This document shows positions 1 to 8,738 of a DNA stretch of 64,000 nucleotides, piece by piece. A program made the position numbers and the translations under genes. Position 1 is the first letter of the stretch; the number at the start of each line of letters is the position of its first letter. The notes under the pieces were generated by a model. The model was not told the origin of the DNA. It saw nothing but the letters and a program-made list of their open reading frames with translations, and made no database searches. Source of the stretch: JAJECS01 sp965243625 (GTDB lineage: Bacteria > Chloroflexota > UBA11872); NCBI GenBank assembly GCA_965243625.1, contig CBDEVI010000002.1:2542001-2606000 (forward strand). The letters are read 5' to 3'.

Positions 1-550
1 GGCGGTCGAACATTGTCAGGAGATACCGCATCCGCGGGCCCTGGTCACGCATGCGCCGCACGCCTTCCATGGCTTCCATCAGGCTCACCAGTCCCTCCAG
101 CGCCAGGTACTCGCACTGCACCGGAACTATCACCTCGTCGCATGTCAGCAGCGCGAGCAGTGTGGCGCCCTCCAACGACGGGGGGCAGTCGATGATGACG
201 TACGCGTAGGCCTCCATGACGCTGGCCAGGCGGCTCCGCAGGACATTCTGGTCGCCCAGCGCGTACTCCCCCATTGCTCGATCCCCCGGCATGAGCATCA
301 AGCCGCGCCGCCCGGTCGTCACCGTCGCGCTCTCGATCACGGCTCCTTCCACGAGCACGTCGGCAATCGTCGCTGACGCCGGCTCTTCCCGGAGCAGTCG
401 GCTGGTGCTTCCCTGGGCGTCGAAGTCGATCAGCAACACGCGATGTTCCCGCGCGGCAAGCGCCGCCGCTAGATTCACCGCGGTCGTGGTCTTGCCCACC
501 CCGCCCTTCTGGTTGGCAATCGCGTAGATGCTGGCTGTCAATCCACTCAC
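1..550 (-). CDS. parA: ParA/Soj chromosome-partitioning ATPase (3' end cut by window)
   Basis: This is the N-terminal part of a ParA/Soj ATPase, which with ParB and parS segregates origins at the nucleoid. The deviant Walker A box KGGVGKTT is at residues 15-22, followed by the LLIDFDAQGS switch region and, further on, IDCPPS. The start is the GTG at 548-550: an in-frame stop lies just upstream at 560-562 and no other start fits. The gene runs off the left edge, so the C-terminal third is missing; parB would be expected beyond it. It lies downstream of dnaA on the same strand, across a gap with DnaA boxes, as is common near bacterial origins. Confidence 0.93.
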   Translation of the reverse strand, partial: MSGLTASIYAIANQKGGVGKTTTAVNLAAALAAREHRVLLIDFDAQGSTSRLLREEPASATIADVLVEGAVIESATVTTGRRGLMLMPGDRAMGEYALGDQNVLRSRLASVMEAYAYVIIDCPPSLEGATLLALLTCDEVIVPVQCEYLALEGLVSLMEAMEGVRRMRDQGPRMRYLLTMFDR

Positions 551-934
551 GTCTTCCGCTAGCGGATTCCTGATCTATACCAATTCTCGGAGCCGTAGAC
601 GTCGGCTAGGGAACGTCGTGGATTACGCCCGATCACCTGCTGTCGACTCGAAGCGATGCGGCGGCGGCGGCGATGCGGACTGGAGTGGAAGATTTGTGGG
701 CGAGAGTGGATGGTCAAGACTGACCAAGATGGGCCCGAGCGAGCCGGGTGAAGTATCAACATTGAACCGGAGTTATCCACAGAGAGAGCCCGGTTGTCCA
801 CACCAGCGGTGGTGAAAGACTGTCCCGTCCGCCCCACCCGAAGCATGGCCCGGCGGGCCCGAAGCGGTGATCTATTGGGCGCGTGGGGAATCTTGTTCTG
901 AAGGGTCCCACCGCCTGAAGCGGCACCGGACGCG
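551..934. other. Putative oriC / dnaA-parA intergenic region with DnaA boxes
   Basis: This 384-bp gap between the 3' end of dnaA and the 5' end of parA holds a perfect DnaA box TTATCCACA at 773-781 and a one-mismatch box TTGTCCACA at 794-802, 21 bp apart in the same orientation. A weaker reverse-orientation match (CGTGGATTA, two mismatches) lies at 617-625. The stretch at about 560-600 is less GC-rich than its surroundings. Box clusters beside dnaA and parA are the usual mark of an origin. The gap must also carry the parA promoter. Origin function is inferred. Confidence 0.6.
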
Positions 935-2293
935 CTAGGCGATGTCCGCGAGTTGGGCGCGAATGGTCTCGATGTCGTTCTTGAGACGGTCATCCAGTTG
1001 GATGAGCCGCTCGATCTTGCGGCAGCCGTGAAGCGCGGTGGTGTGATCGCGGCCGCCGAGGGTTCGGCCAATCTCCGGCAGCGAAAGGGAGGAGTCGTTG
1101 CGCAGCAGATACATCGCCACCTGGCGGGCGTGGGCGGTGGGAGCGTCCCGGCGGGACCCGGAGAGATCCTCGAGCGGCACGGCAAAGTGCGCCGCGGTGC
1201 GGTCGAGCACGTGGCGCGCGGCGATCGGGCGCGGGTGCGACGCGGCGCCGAGGCCGTCGAGGGCGCGAGCCGCCGTGTCCGGCGTCAGCGGCAACCCGCT
1301 CAACTCGGCATAGATCAGGGTGCGACGCAGGGCGCCTTCCAGCTCACGCATGTTCCGGCGAACGCGGTGCGCCAGGAAGTCCGCCACGTCGGATGGCAGC
1401 CGGGCGCCCTCGCTCGCGGCGATGGTCTCCAGGATCGCCCGGCGGAGATCGAGGTCCGGCGCCTGCAGATCGGCGACCAAGCCGGACTCGAAGCGGCTGC
1501 GCAAGCGCGCGAAGAGACGGGGAATCTCCGACGGCGGCTGGTCGCTGCTGAGCACGATCTGGCGTCCCCGGGAGTACAGCGCGTTGAACGTGTGGAACAC
1601 CTCTTCCTGCGAGGTCTCCGTCCGCGACAGGAACTCGACGTCGTCGATCAGCAGCACGTCGACCGAGCGGTAGCGCTCGCGAAAGCGGCGCGCGCGGGCG
1701 CCGCGATCCTCGGTGCGGATCGAGTGCAGCAGGTCGTTGGTGAACGTCTCGCAGGGGACGTAAAGGACCCGGGCGTCCGGGTCGCGGGCCGCGATCGCGT
1801 GGCCAATGGCATGCAGCAGATGGGTCTTGCCCAGGCCCACGCCGCTGTAGATGAACAGCGGGTTGTAGGCATGGCCGGGCGCCTCGCAGACGCGCAAGGC
1901 GGCGGCGTGGGCGAGCCGGTTGGCGGTGCCGACGACAAAGCGCTCGAAGGTCAGCCGCGGGTGCAGGCCGACCGACGGCCGTGGCGCGGACGCCTTGGGC
2001 GCGGGGTCGGCAAGTGCGGGCGGCGTGACGGGAGTCGCGGCCGGGCTAACAACAATAGTAACGGCCACGTCACGGCCGGAAGCTTTCGACGCCGCCCGCG
2101 TCACAACATCGCGATAGCGACGGTCGACGATCTCCTTGGCGAAGATGGTGGGGACGCCGACGACGAACTCGCCGTCGCTCGCCTCCACCAGGTGGGCGCC
2201 CTGAAACCACGCGAGATACTCGGCCTTGGGTACCTCGAGCTGGAGCACGCCGAGCGCGGCTTCCCACGTTCGATTGGGGAGGACTTCGGCCAA
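935..2293 (-). CDS. dnaA: Chromosomal replication initiator DnaA
   Basis: DnaA is the AAA+ ATPase that binds DnaA boxes, opens oriC and loads the helicase. The 452-residue product has the expected order of parts: a short N-terminal domain I, a Pro/Ala-rich linker at about 85-110, Walker A GVGLGKTH at 151-158, Walker B LLIDDVEF at about 214-221, and a C-terminal helix-turn-helix domain with the box-recognition signature DHTTALHG near residue 416. Length is normal for the family. The long plus-strand ORF across the same bases is a shadow. The gap 3' of the gene holds DnaA boxes. Confidence 0.97.
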   Translation of the reverse strand: MAEVLPNRTWEAALGVLQLEVPKAEYLAWFQGAHLVEASDGEFVVGVPTIFAKEIVDRRYRDVVTRAASKASGRDVAVTIVVSPAATPVTPPALADPAPKASAPRPSVGLHPRLTFERFVVGTANRLAHAAALRVCEAPGHAYNPLFIYSGVGLGKTHLLHAIGHAIAARDPDARVLYVPCETFTNDLLHSIRTEDRGARARRFRERYRSVDVLLIDDVEFLSRTETSQEEVFHTFNALYSRGRQIVLSSDQPPSEIPRLFARLRSRFESGLVADLQAPDLDLRRAILETIAASEGARLPSDVADFLAHRVRRNMRELEGALRRTLIYAELSGLPLTPDTAARALDGLGAASHPRPIAARHVLDRTAAHFAVPLEDLSGSRRDAPTAHARQVAMYLLRNDSSLSLPEIGRTLGGRDHTTALHGCRKIERLIQLDDRLKNDIETIRAQLADIA

Positions 2294-2947
2294 CGGCGCG
2301 ACGGCTCCTAGGGCATGACGGGAGGCTATAGGGTAGCCGCAGCCGTGGGGGCTCGCAACAGCCCTCCAAACCTGTTAGCGCCGAAAATTCCCAAAGTCAC
2401 GACAACAATTCTTTAGGCACGCCGCAGCGGTGACGCCGGGTGATACAAGGGTACGAAGCGCCCTGCGGCCGCGAAGACTTCTGGAAGGGGGCGCGAACCA
2501 GTCGGGCGGCCGGGCGAGACCGGAGGCGCGCCGGAGCATCGGTGCTCGCCAACGGTTGTGGCGAGTCTGCCCACGCCGCCGGTGCCGGACTAGTAGAGGA
2601 TCGGCTACCGCTGATCAGTGCTGCCACCGAAGACACCCTGGCGTTACGGAAGTATGGAACAAGGATGCACAACGATGGGTTGGCGGGGTGAATCGGCCCG
2701 AGAAACAGTGGCGCCGCAGATCGCTACCGGGAGCTGGAGGTACCGCCGGTGCCGAACGGCGAGCCCATCGATTCGGCGGCGAGTTTCCCGCCGACGCGCG
2801 AGCGACGGCTGCCGATGGGTCCACGCCCCAAGGAAGCGTGACCAGGGCCGACCGCACGCTCGGTTCACCGGCGGCGGGGATTGAAGCCGGAGCGCGGCGA
2901 TATACTTTGGGGCGTACGCGATCCGCGGCGAGGAAAGGTGGTCGACG
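2294..2947. other. Long intergenic gap upstream of dnaA, no gene recognised
   Basis: About 650 bp without a convincing gene. Overlapping ORFs of 60-197 codons exist in several frames but none resembles a known family; I looked for rpmH/rnpA, often divergent from dnaA, and did not find them. A TATACT hexamer at 2901-2906 could be the -10 of the small downstream gene, but the nearest -35-like sequence (TTGAAG, 2881-2886) is only 14 bp away, so I do not call a promoter. The dnaA promoter should lie at the left side of this gap. Confidence 0.4.
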
Positions 2948-3106
2948 ATGCGGGTGATCACGGGCTTGCTGGCGGGCATTGGATTTCTGGTGGTGCTGCT
3001 GTTCCTGGCGGCCATCGGCCTTTTCGCGTACGACGAGCTGAGACGCCGCGTGGCCGGCGACGATGATGGCGAACCCGAGGCTGCCGCGGAGGCGCCCGGA
3101 GGCTGA
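2948..3106 (+). CDS. Small single-pass membrane protein (52 aa)
   Basis: This is a 52-codon ORF below usual length cut-offs. The product begins MRVITGLLAGIGFLVVLL and has one strongly hydrophobic segment at about residues 5-27, followed by a charged tail (DELRRR, then an acidic Asp/Glu/Ala/Gly-rich end). A purine-rich GAGGAAAGG at 2930-2938 sits about 9 bp before the ATG and looks like a ribosome binding site. It ends 7 bp before the convergent VTT-family gene. I do not recognise a family. The hydrophobic/charged layout and the RBS make it a plausible real gene, perhaps a small membrane regulator. Confidence 0.55.
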   Translation: MRVITGLLAGIGFLVVLLFLAAIGLFAYDELRRRVAGDDDGEPEAAAEAPGG

Positions 3107-3113
3107 GAACCGC

Positions 3114-3683
3114 CTACGCGCCGAGGACGCCGAGCAGCTCGATGCCCAGGGCCCCGGCGAAGGCGAAGCCGATGTTCTTGATCGCGCGCCCCGGCCACGA
3201 GGCGGCAATGAACTTGACCACGCCGAACCGGCTGGCGCCCGCGATCATGCCGGCGACGTCGAACACGGGGTTGGGGATCATCGCCAGCACGAAAAGCGTC
3301 GCCACCCCGTGCCGGTCCATCCAGCGTTTGATCGCCGCGTAGCCCCGCACGTTCTGCACGAGCCCGCGCCCGCTCCAGCCGATGTAGTAGCCGGATAGCT
3401 CACCGATGGTCTGACCGGTCGCCGCGACCAGCCCCACCAGCCACGGATTGAGGACGGCGCCGAACGCGGCCACGCTGACCGCGCCGGGAGCCGGCAGGAT
3501 GACCGTGGCCGCGGCGACGATGGTGATGACGAAGACCGCCAGGTACCCGAGCCCGGCAAACCGCTCCTGCACCTGCTCGCTGTAGACCACGGCCAGCACC
3601 GCGATGGCGAAAACCGCCGTCAATCCCAGGACCTGGGCCGCCCGCCGCAGCCAACGACGGGCGCCGGGCGAGATAGATGTCAC
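3114..3683 (-). CDS. VTT-domain (TVP38/TMEM64, DedA-like) membrane protein
   Basis: The product is about 189 residues with several hydrophobic segments and the VTT/SNARE-associated pattern: a re-entrant-type stretch with LPAPGAVSVAAFGAVL, then GWSGRGL, and later AMIPNPVFDVAGMIAGASR. Relatives are thought to be lipid scramblases or transporters of the inner membrane. The open frame extends to 3839, but the extra N-terminus is only the translation of the palindromic repeat at 3802-3830, so I start at the GTG at 3681-3683. The gene converges on the small membrane protein. Substrate is unknown. Confidence 0.8.
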   Translation of the reverse strand: MTSISPGARRWLRRAAQVLGLTAVFAIAVLAVVYSEQVQERFAGLGYLAVFVITIVAAATVILPAPGAVSVAAFGAVLNPWLVGLVAATGQTIGELSGYYIGWSGRGLVQNVRGYAAIKRWMDRHGVATLFVLAMIPNPVFDVAGMIAGASRFGVVKFIAASWPGRAIKNIGFAFAGALGIELLGVLGA

Positions 3684-3732
3684 GTGGCGCCAGGCCCGGC
3701 TGGCCGCCGGTGGGCGTGCGATCGATCGGAAG

Positions 3733-3753
3733 GGGCGGGTTTCAAACCCGCCC
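3733..3753. repeat. Palindromic repeat family C (GGGCGGGTTT-type)
   Basis: A perfect palindrome around TTTCAAA with GGGCGGG / CCCGCCC arms. Other copies lie at 23134-23154, 33298-33318, 42218-42238 and 57237-57257, all in gaps. Two copies carry a compensated change (TCTCAGA centre), which preserves pairing. Confidence 0.8.
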
Positions 3754-3801
3754 GTGCGCCGCCGCCGCGTCGCGGATCTGTGGGGACACCGGCATCGCCC
3801 T

Positions 3802-3830
3802 CCGTCATTCCCGCGAAGGCGGGAATCCAC
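3802..3830. repeat. Palindromic repeat family B (GTCATTCCCGC-type)
   Basis: A short imperfect hairpin: ATTCCCGCG, a tiny loop, then GGCGGGAAT, flanked by GTC and CCAC. Similar units lie at 14072-14100 and 57274-57302, with longer or variant forms at 21493-21519, 25807-25858 and 28972-29023. It lies between the VTT and ThDP-enzyme genes and may serve as a terminator or simply be a dispersed repeat. Confidence 0.75.
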
Positions 3831-3870
3831 CCCCCACAAACTTCTGACACCCCAAGTGCGCCCTCGGTCG

Positions 3871-5472
3871 TCATGGCGAAACCGGATCGAGGTGGTACTC
3901 GATCAACGTAGGGCCCGATCGGCCAAGGGCGCGGGCCACCGCCTGCGCCAGCGCGTCGGGGCGGTCCACGGCTTCGGCGTGTGCCCCATAGGCCCGACCC
4001 AGGGCCACGAAATCCGGATTCCGTAGCCGCACGTCCACGCTGCGGCCGGCGAAGATGTTTCGAAAGTGCCCGTCGATGGCGCCGTAGGACTCGTCGTTGA
4101 ACACCACGGCCACCACCGGCACGGACTCGCGCATGGCGGTGTTCAGCTCCTCCGACGTGAACAGGAAGCCGCCGTCCCCGCTCAGCGAAACCACGGGCCG
4201 ATCGGGGCAGGCGATCTGCGCGCCGATCGCGGCGGGCAGGCTGAACCCGAGCGTGCCGAAGTAGATGGGGAACATATAGGACCGGGGGACGTCGACCGGA
4301 AACAGCGTGGCCGCGTGATAGCTGGTGAGCGTCATGTCGTTGACCAGCACCGTCTCGGCGGGCAGCACCTCACGCAGCGCGCCCAGGATGGCCGCGGACC
4401 GCGGATCGTCCAGCGCGTCCTGCGGCAGGCGGCGCAACTCGTCCACCTGGGCGTAGGGACCATCGTCGTCCCGCCCCGGATGGTCCGGCAGCGCTTCCAG
4501 CAGCTCGCTGAGCGCCGTGGCGGCGTCGGCGTGCAGCGCCACGCTGACGGGGTGCCAGCGACCCAGCGCGTCGGCGTCGCGGTCGATCTGGATCACCGTG
4601 TGCGCCAGCGGCATGCGCCCGTCCTCGGTCATGCGCGCGCCGAGGCGGCAACCGACGACAAGAACGAGGTCCCGCGTGCGCAAGAACTCGTAGAGACTCT
4701 CGTCGCGCCGGTTCTTGCAGCCGAGGGCCAGCGGATGCGACTCGGGGATCGCGCCCTTGCCGGTCTGCGCCGTCAGGACCGGGGCGTGCAGGCGTTCGGC
4801 CAGAGCGGCGGCCTCGGGGCCCGCGTCCATGGCGCCGCTGCCCAGGAACAGCAGGGGCGCGTCGGCGCCGGCCAGCAGCGCCGCGGCGCGGTCAACCGCC
4901 TCGGGTGACGGCTCGCGCGGGGTGGTGTGCAGCCGTTCGGGCAGCGCCACCTCGTCGGTGTCCGTGAGCAGATCAAGCGGAATCTCGATGCTCACCGGCC
5001 CGGGCCGGTCGTCCGCCATCGCCCGCAGGCCTCGGTGGATGGCGTGCGGAATGTCGGACACCGACTCGACGAGCTGGTGATGGGCCACCAGCGCCCGCAG
5101 CAGGCCCGACTGGTCGCGCAGCTCGTGCAGCTCGCCGGTCTCCGCCGGCTCCGACCGCACGCCCAGGGCGGTGGCGATATGCAAGACGGGTGAGGACTCG
5201 CCGTAGGCCTCGGCCAGCCCGGTCGAGGCATTGGTGATGCCCGGCCCGGTGATCGTGACCACGCAGGCGGTGCGGCCCGAGGCCCGGGCGTAGCCGTCGG
5301 CCATGAAGGCCGCGCCCTGCTCGTGGCGCGTAATCACCAGCCGCAGGTCGGGGGCGTCCAACAGCGCGTCGTACAGCCCGCCGTTGTGCACGCCGGGAAT
5401 GCCGAAGAGCGTGGTGATCCCGGCCCGTCGCAGCCCGGCGACGACGGCTTGCCCGCCGGTGAGCTGCGGCAT
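3871..5472 (-). CDS. Thiamine diphosphate-dependent enzyme, acetolactate synthase-like
   Basis: A 533-residue three-domain ThDP enzyme of the acetolactate synthase/oxo-acid decarboxylase superfamily. The N-terminal PYR domain has FGIPGVHNGGLYDAL and the cofactor-activating Glu in TRHEQGAAFMADGYAR; the middle domain has a Rossmann-like fold; the C-terminal PP domain has the Mg/ThDP motif SGDGG ... VVFNDESYG. The GVHN start resembles 5-guanidino-2-oxopentanoate decarboxylase-type proteins more than true AHAS. No small regulatory subunit or ilv gene is adjacent, which argues against branched-chain synthesis. The frame is open to 5670, but the ATG at 5470-5472 gives the family N-terminus. Substrate is not determinable here. 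Confidence 0.85.
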   Translation of the reverse strand: MPQLTGGQAVVAGLRRAGITTLFGIPGVHNGGLYDALLDAPDLRLVITRHEQGAAFMADGYARASGRTACVVTITGPGITNASTGLAEAYGESSPVLHIATALGVRSEPAETGELHELRDQSGLLRALVAHHQLVESVSDIPHAIHRGLRAMADDRPGPVSIEIPLDLLTDTDEVALPERLHTTPREPSPEAVDRAAALLAGADAPLLFLGSGAMDAGPEAAALAERLHAPVLTAQTGKGAIPESHPLALGCKNRRDESLYEFLRTRDLVLVVGCRLGARMTEDGRMPLAHTVIQIDRDADALGRWHPVSVALHADAATALSELLEALPDHPGRDDDGPYAQVDELRRLPQDALDDPRSAAILGALREVLPAETVLVNDMTLTSYHAATLFPVDVPRSYMFPIYFGTLGFSLPAAIGAQIACPDRPVVSLSGDGGFLFTSEELNTAMRESVPVVAVVFNDESYGAIDGHFRNIFAGRSVDVRLRNPDFVALGRAYGAHAEAVDRPDALAQAVARALGRSGPTLIEYHLDPVSP

Positions 5473-5711
5473 GGGGAACGCTCCGGATCTGTGCGGATCG
5501 TGCCGCGACGGTCGCCGGAGCAAGCGTAGCGCCTGCCGCGTCGGCACAAGGCCTGGGCCGTGACGCCCGGCCCCCTCTTCCTGGGATGGGAGAGGGTTGG
5601 GGTGAGGGTCGCTTCGCGGGCGCGCCACATGATTTGCCGGGCCATGGCCGCGTTCGCACAATGACCCCAACCCCGCCCAGCGGGAACCCTGAGGCTGCGA
5701 AAGGAAGACCC

Positions 5712-6158
5712 ATGGCTGACATCACGCGACGCGCGGACGCGGTGTGGACCGGCGATCTTGTCGGAGGCAACGGGGAGTTCTCGGTCGGCAGCGGCGCCAT
5801 CGCGACCCAGGGCGTCACCTGGGCCGCGCGCACCGAGGAGCCCGAGGGCAAGACCAGCCCCGAGGAGCTGATCGCCGCGGCGCACGCCAGCTGCTACGCC
5901 ATGGCGCTGTCGCACACGCTCACCGAGGCGGGGAATCCGCCCACGCGGCTCGAGGTCTCGTCCGTGGTCACGTTCGCGCCCAAGCCCGGCGGCGGCATGA
6001 TGGTGGCTTCCAGCGCCCTGACCGTGCGCGGCACGGTGGACGGCCTCGACGCCGACGGCTTCGCCGACCTGGCCGCTCAGGGCGAGGCGGGCTGCCCAAT
6101 CTCCAACGCGCTGCGCAACAACATCGAGATCACCCTCGACGCCGCGCTCGCTGGGTGA
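5712..6158 (+). CDS. OsmC/Ohr-family peroxiredoxin
   Basis: A 148-residue OsmC-family protein, which reduces organic hydroperoxides with a pair of cysteines. The first conserved Cys is in AAHASCYAMALS, the second in EAGCPISNAL, both in the correct family positions. The N-terminal VWTGDLVGGNGEFSVGSG is typical of the OsmC rather than the Ohr branch. The start is the ATG at 5712, preceded by GAAAGGAAG about 6 bp upstream. It is divergent from the ThDP-enzyme gene, with a 240-bp gap between. A dispersed palindromic repeat follows it. Confidence 0.93.
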   Translation: MADITRRADAVWTGDLVGGNGEFSVGSGAIATQGVTWAARTEEPEGKTSPEELIAAAHASCYAMALSHTLTEAGNPPTRLEVSSVVTFAPKPGGGMMVASSALTVRGTVDGLDADGFADLAAQGEAGCPISNALRNNIEITLDAALAG

Positions 6159-6212
6159 CGGAGTACAGGTGACGAGCCTGGGAATCCACTACCTGTCATT
6201 CCGAACGAAGTC

Positions 6213-6297
6213 TGTCATTCCGAACGAAGTGAGGAATCTAAGGACGTTGTGCGTCCTGCCCGCCCCTTGGATTCCTCGCCTGCGGCTCGGAATGACA
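6213..6297. repeat. Palindromic repeat family A copy (with a duplicated left arm)
   Basis: About 85 bp with inverted arms: GTCATTCCGAACG ... GAGGAATCTAAGG on the left and GGATTCCTC ... CTCGGAATGAC on the right. The first part of the left arm is also duplicated just before it, at 6194-6212. Similar complete copies lie at 8739-8821, 25679-25761, 42087-42170 and 51651-51733, and one copy is split by an insertion sequence at 31976-33242. It encodes nothing obvious and resembles a MITE or REP-type element. Confidence 0.85.
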
Positions 6298-6349
6298 TTT
6301 CGGGGCGGCCGGCGCGAGCGACAATGCCAAGAAGTGGGGTGAGGCCCTG

Positions 6350-6592
6350 GTGACCACAACCAACTGGCCCGGCGCGGCGGACCTCGAGGCCGCCCTTGAG
6401 CGCCTGCTCGACGCCATCGACCAGGGCCGCGGCCCCGAAGTCGCCTCCGCCCTGGCCGAGGTCGACCGCCTCACGGCCAACCTCGACCGCACCGCACCCG
6501 CCCGCCTGCGCCACTTCATGGCCCAACGCGCCTACCAGAAAGCCCTCGCCGTCCTACGAGGCGAAGCGACCGAGGGGCACAGGCCCGAGTAG
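6350..6592 (+). CDS. Hypothetical protein, small and helical (80 aa)
   Basis: An 80-codon GTG-start ORF ending 11 bp before the mannonate dehydratase-like gene, so probably co-transcribed with it. The product is rich in Ala, Leu, Arg and Glu and looks all-helical: two amphipathic stretches at about 9-35 and 45-73, the latter including LRHFMAQRAYQKALAVL. I do not recognise a family. Codon use is like that of the neighbours (strong GC third positions). It could be a shadow, but no better frame competes. Confidence 0.5.
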   Translation: MTTTNWPGAADLEAALERLLDAIDQGRGPEVASALAEVDRLTANLDRTAPARLRHFMAQRAYQKALAVLRGEATEGHRPE

Positions 6593-6603
6593 GCAAGGAC
6601 CAC

Positions 6604-7605
6604 ATGATCAAGCTCGGCCTCCGCTACGCCTCGACCTCCCGCGAGCACCTGCAGCTTGTGCGGCAGTTGGGGGTCGAGGGCGGCACGTTGCGCTGGATCC
6701 GGTTTCCCGGGGCGGAGGCCACCGGCGGCCACGTGGATCGGGACGGCTTTCGCGCGCTGCTGGACCGCTTCGCCGAGTTTGACCTGGCGCTCGGCGGCAT
6801 GGAGCTCAGCCGACCGCTGATCCAGGGTGTCCTGCAGGGCGACGCTGAGCGCGCCGCCGGCGAGCTCGAGGCCCTCTGCGAGACCGTCCGCTTGCTGGGG
6901 GACCACGGCATCGATCTGCTCACCTGCGGCTTCGCCATCGCCCATGCCGACGAGGCGCAGCACGACTGGCGGGGCTATCGCGACGAGCCGCTGGGCCGCG
7001 CGGGCGCCGTGCTGCGAACCTTCGACGCCGACCGGCTGGACGCCGGCGACCTCGTCACGTGGGGCGGTCCCGGCGCCGACGGTCCGCGCGTGCCGGAACA
7101 AGAAGTATGGCGCCGCCTCGACCGGTTCATGGACGCCGTACTCCCCGTGGCCCGCGCCGCCGGCGTGCGGCTCGGCTTCCATCCCAACGATCCCCCGCTG
7201 CCGGTCTACCGCGGCGTGGCCCAGCCGTTCGCGACACCCGAGGGGCTCGGGGTTCTGCTCGACCGCTACGCGGATCCGGGCGTGGGTCTGCTCTTCTGTC
7301 TGGGCACCCTGCAGGAGTCCGGCGGCGACATGACCGGCGCGCTGCGTCGCTTCGGCGCCCAGGGCAAGCTCTTCGCCATCCACTTCCGCAACGTCCGCGG
7401 CACCGTGCCGCGTTTCCACGAAGTCTTCCCCGACGAGGGCGATTTCGACGCCGCCGCGCACATGCGCCTGCTGCACCAGGCCGGCTTCGACGGCTACGTG
7501 ATGCCCGACCACTACCCGGGCGTCCTCGGCGACACCCCCGACAACGACCTCGCCCGCGCCTGGTGCCTGGGCTACCTCCGCGCGCTGATCCAGTCCACCG
7601 CCTGA
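6604..7605 (+). CDS. Mannonate dehydratase-like TIM-barrel protein
   Basis: A 333-residue protein resembling UxuA, which dehydrates D-mannonate to 2-keto-3-deoxygluconate in hexuronate catabolism. UxuA-like motifs are seen in order: LGFHPNDPPLP in the middle, then FAIHFRNVRGT and FHEVFPDEGDFD, and near the end YVMPDHYPG. These His, Asp and Glu residues form the metal site in the family. The N-terminal half is less typical, and UxuA is usually somewhat longer, so a related sugar-acid enzyme is possible. The ATG is preceded by AGGCAAGGA. The next gene is a lactonase-like protein, which fits sugar-acid use. Confidence 0.8.
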   Translation: MIKLGLRYASTSREHLQLVRQLGVEGGTLRWIRFPGAEATGGHVDRDGFRALLDRFAEFDLALGGMELSRPLIQGVLQGDAERAAGELEALCETVRLLGDHGIDLLTCGFAIAHADEAQHDWRGYRDEPLGRAGAVLRTFDADRLDAGDLVTWGGPGADGPRVPEQEVWRRLDRFMDAVLPVARAAGVRLGFHPNDPPLPVYRGVAQPFATPEGLGVLLDRYADPGVGLLFCLGTLQESGGDMTGALRRFGAQGKLFAIHFRNVRGTVPRFHEVFPDEGDFDAAAHMRLLHQAGFDGYVMPDHYPGVLGDTPDNDLARAWCLGYLRALIQSTA

Positions 7606-7813
7606 TCGATCGGCGTCCGTTCACGGGCCGCAGTTTTGGCCTCTCCTTTCAAGTGAGAGACCGGAGAGGGTCAGACCCCGCCGTCGCGTCGGATCCCCGG
7701 AGGACCCCCGCCCCAGCCCTCCCCCCGCTAGGGGGAGGGCTCAGGGCGGTTGCCCCGACCACCGGCATCGCGGCATGCTCGCGGGCGGGGCGCGGCGCAC
7801 GGGGGCGAGGCCA

Positions 7814-8656
7814 ATGGCGGCGGAATTTCAGGGGCCGGTCGAGCTGTGGGTGGACAGACTGCTGTCGGCCGAAGGGCCGGCCATGGATGCCGAGGGGCGG
7901 CTCTACGTGGCCGACAGCCGTGAGCACACGCTGTGGCGGGTGTCGCGCCACGGCGGCTGCGAACCGTTCGTGCGGCTGGCGGCGCCCAACGGGACGGCCG
8001 TGCACTGGAACGGCGACTGCTACGTCACCGACCTCTTCGGCTGCCGCATTGCCCGCGTCACGCCGTCGCGGCAGGTGTTCACCGTGGTCGACGAGTTCGA
8101 GGGCGGGCCGCTTGGGTCGCCCAACGATCTGACCTTTCATCCCACGGGCGCGCTCTATTTCACCGCGCCCAAGGGCCACTACGCCCAGGACCCGCCGCCC
8201 GGCCGCGTCTACCGGCTGGGACCGGGCGGCGACGTGCAACTGGCGGCGGACGTGGCCTGGCCCAACGGCGTGAACGTCAACGCGGACGGCTCGGTGCTCT
8301 ATATCGCCGATTCCCACACCGGCGAGGCGCTGACGTATGACATTCGCGCGGACGGCACGCTGGCCAACCGCGGCGTGCTGGCCGACCTGCGCGAGGGCCA
8401 GGACAACTGGTGGGCGCCGGACGGCATGTGCCTGGACGTTGAGGGCAATCTCTACGTGGCGGTCTACGGCGCCTACCGCGTGCGACGGGTGACGCCCGAG
8501 GGCGAGATCGACCTCGACATACCCGTGGGCCATGAGAAGCCCGCCAACTGCTGCTTCGGCGGGCCCGACAACGACGAGCTCTTCATCACCTGCCGCGAAG
8601 GCGCCCTCTACCGGGTCAAGATCGGGATTCCGGGCCTGCCGCTATTCGGGCCGTGA
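7814..8656 (+). CDS. SMP-30/gluconolactonase-family beta-propeller lactonase
   Basis: About 280 residues with the repeated beta-propeller pattern of SMP-30/gluconolactonase proteins: EGPAMDAEGRLYVAD near the N-terminus (metal-binding Glu), LGSPNDLTFHPTGALYFT (metal-binding Asn), WPNGVNVNADGSVLYIADS, and WAPDGMCLDVEGNLYVAVYG (catalytic Asp region). The family hydrolyses sugar lactones to sugar acids, so with the upstream mannonate dehydratase-like gene it suggests a sugar-acid pathway. The frame is open to 7775; I use the ATG at 7814, but the start is uncertain. Confidence 0.88.
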   Translation: MAAEFQGPVELWVDRLLSAEGPAMDAEGRLYVADSREHTLWRVSRHGGCEPFVRLAAPNGTAVHWNGDCYVTDLFGCRIARVTPSRQVFTVVDEFEGGPLGSPNDLTFHPTGALYFTAPKGHYAQDPPPGRVYRLGPGGDVQLAADVAWPNGVNVNADGSVLYIADSHTGEALTYDIRADGTLANRGVLADLREGQDNWWAPDGMCLDVEGNLYVAVYGAYRVRRVTPEGEIDLDIPVGHEKPANCCFGGPDNDELFITCREGALYRVKIGIPGLPLFGP

Positions 8657-8738
8657 GGATGATGGGCGGCGGATAGAACGCCGCCCGCCAGAGTCCATCC
8701 GAGACGCCCCCTCTTGGCATTCGGAGACGCCCCTTCCC

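Noticed and set aside
953..2311. 452-codon plus-strand ORF across dnaA
   Set aside because: Antisense shadow of dnaA caused by high third-position GC; the product has no family features, while the minus strand reads as a complete DnaA.
2881..2906. Promoter TTGAAG...TATACT before the small membrane gene
   Set aside because: The spacer is 14 bp, too short for a sigma70 promoter; only the -10-like box is suggestive.
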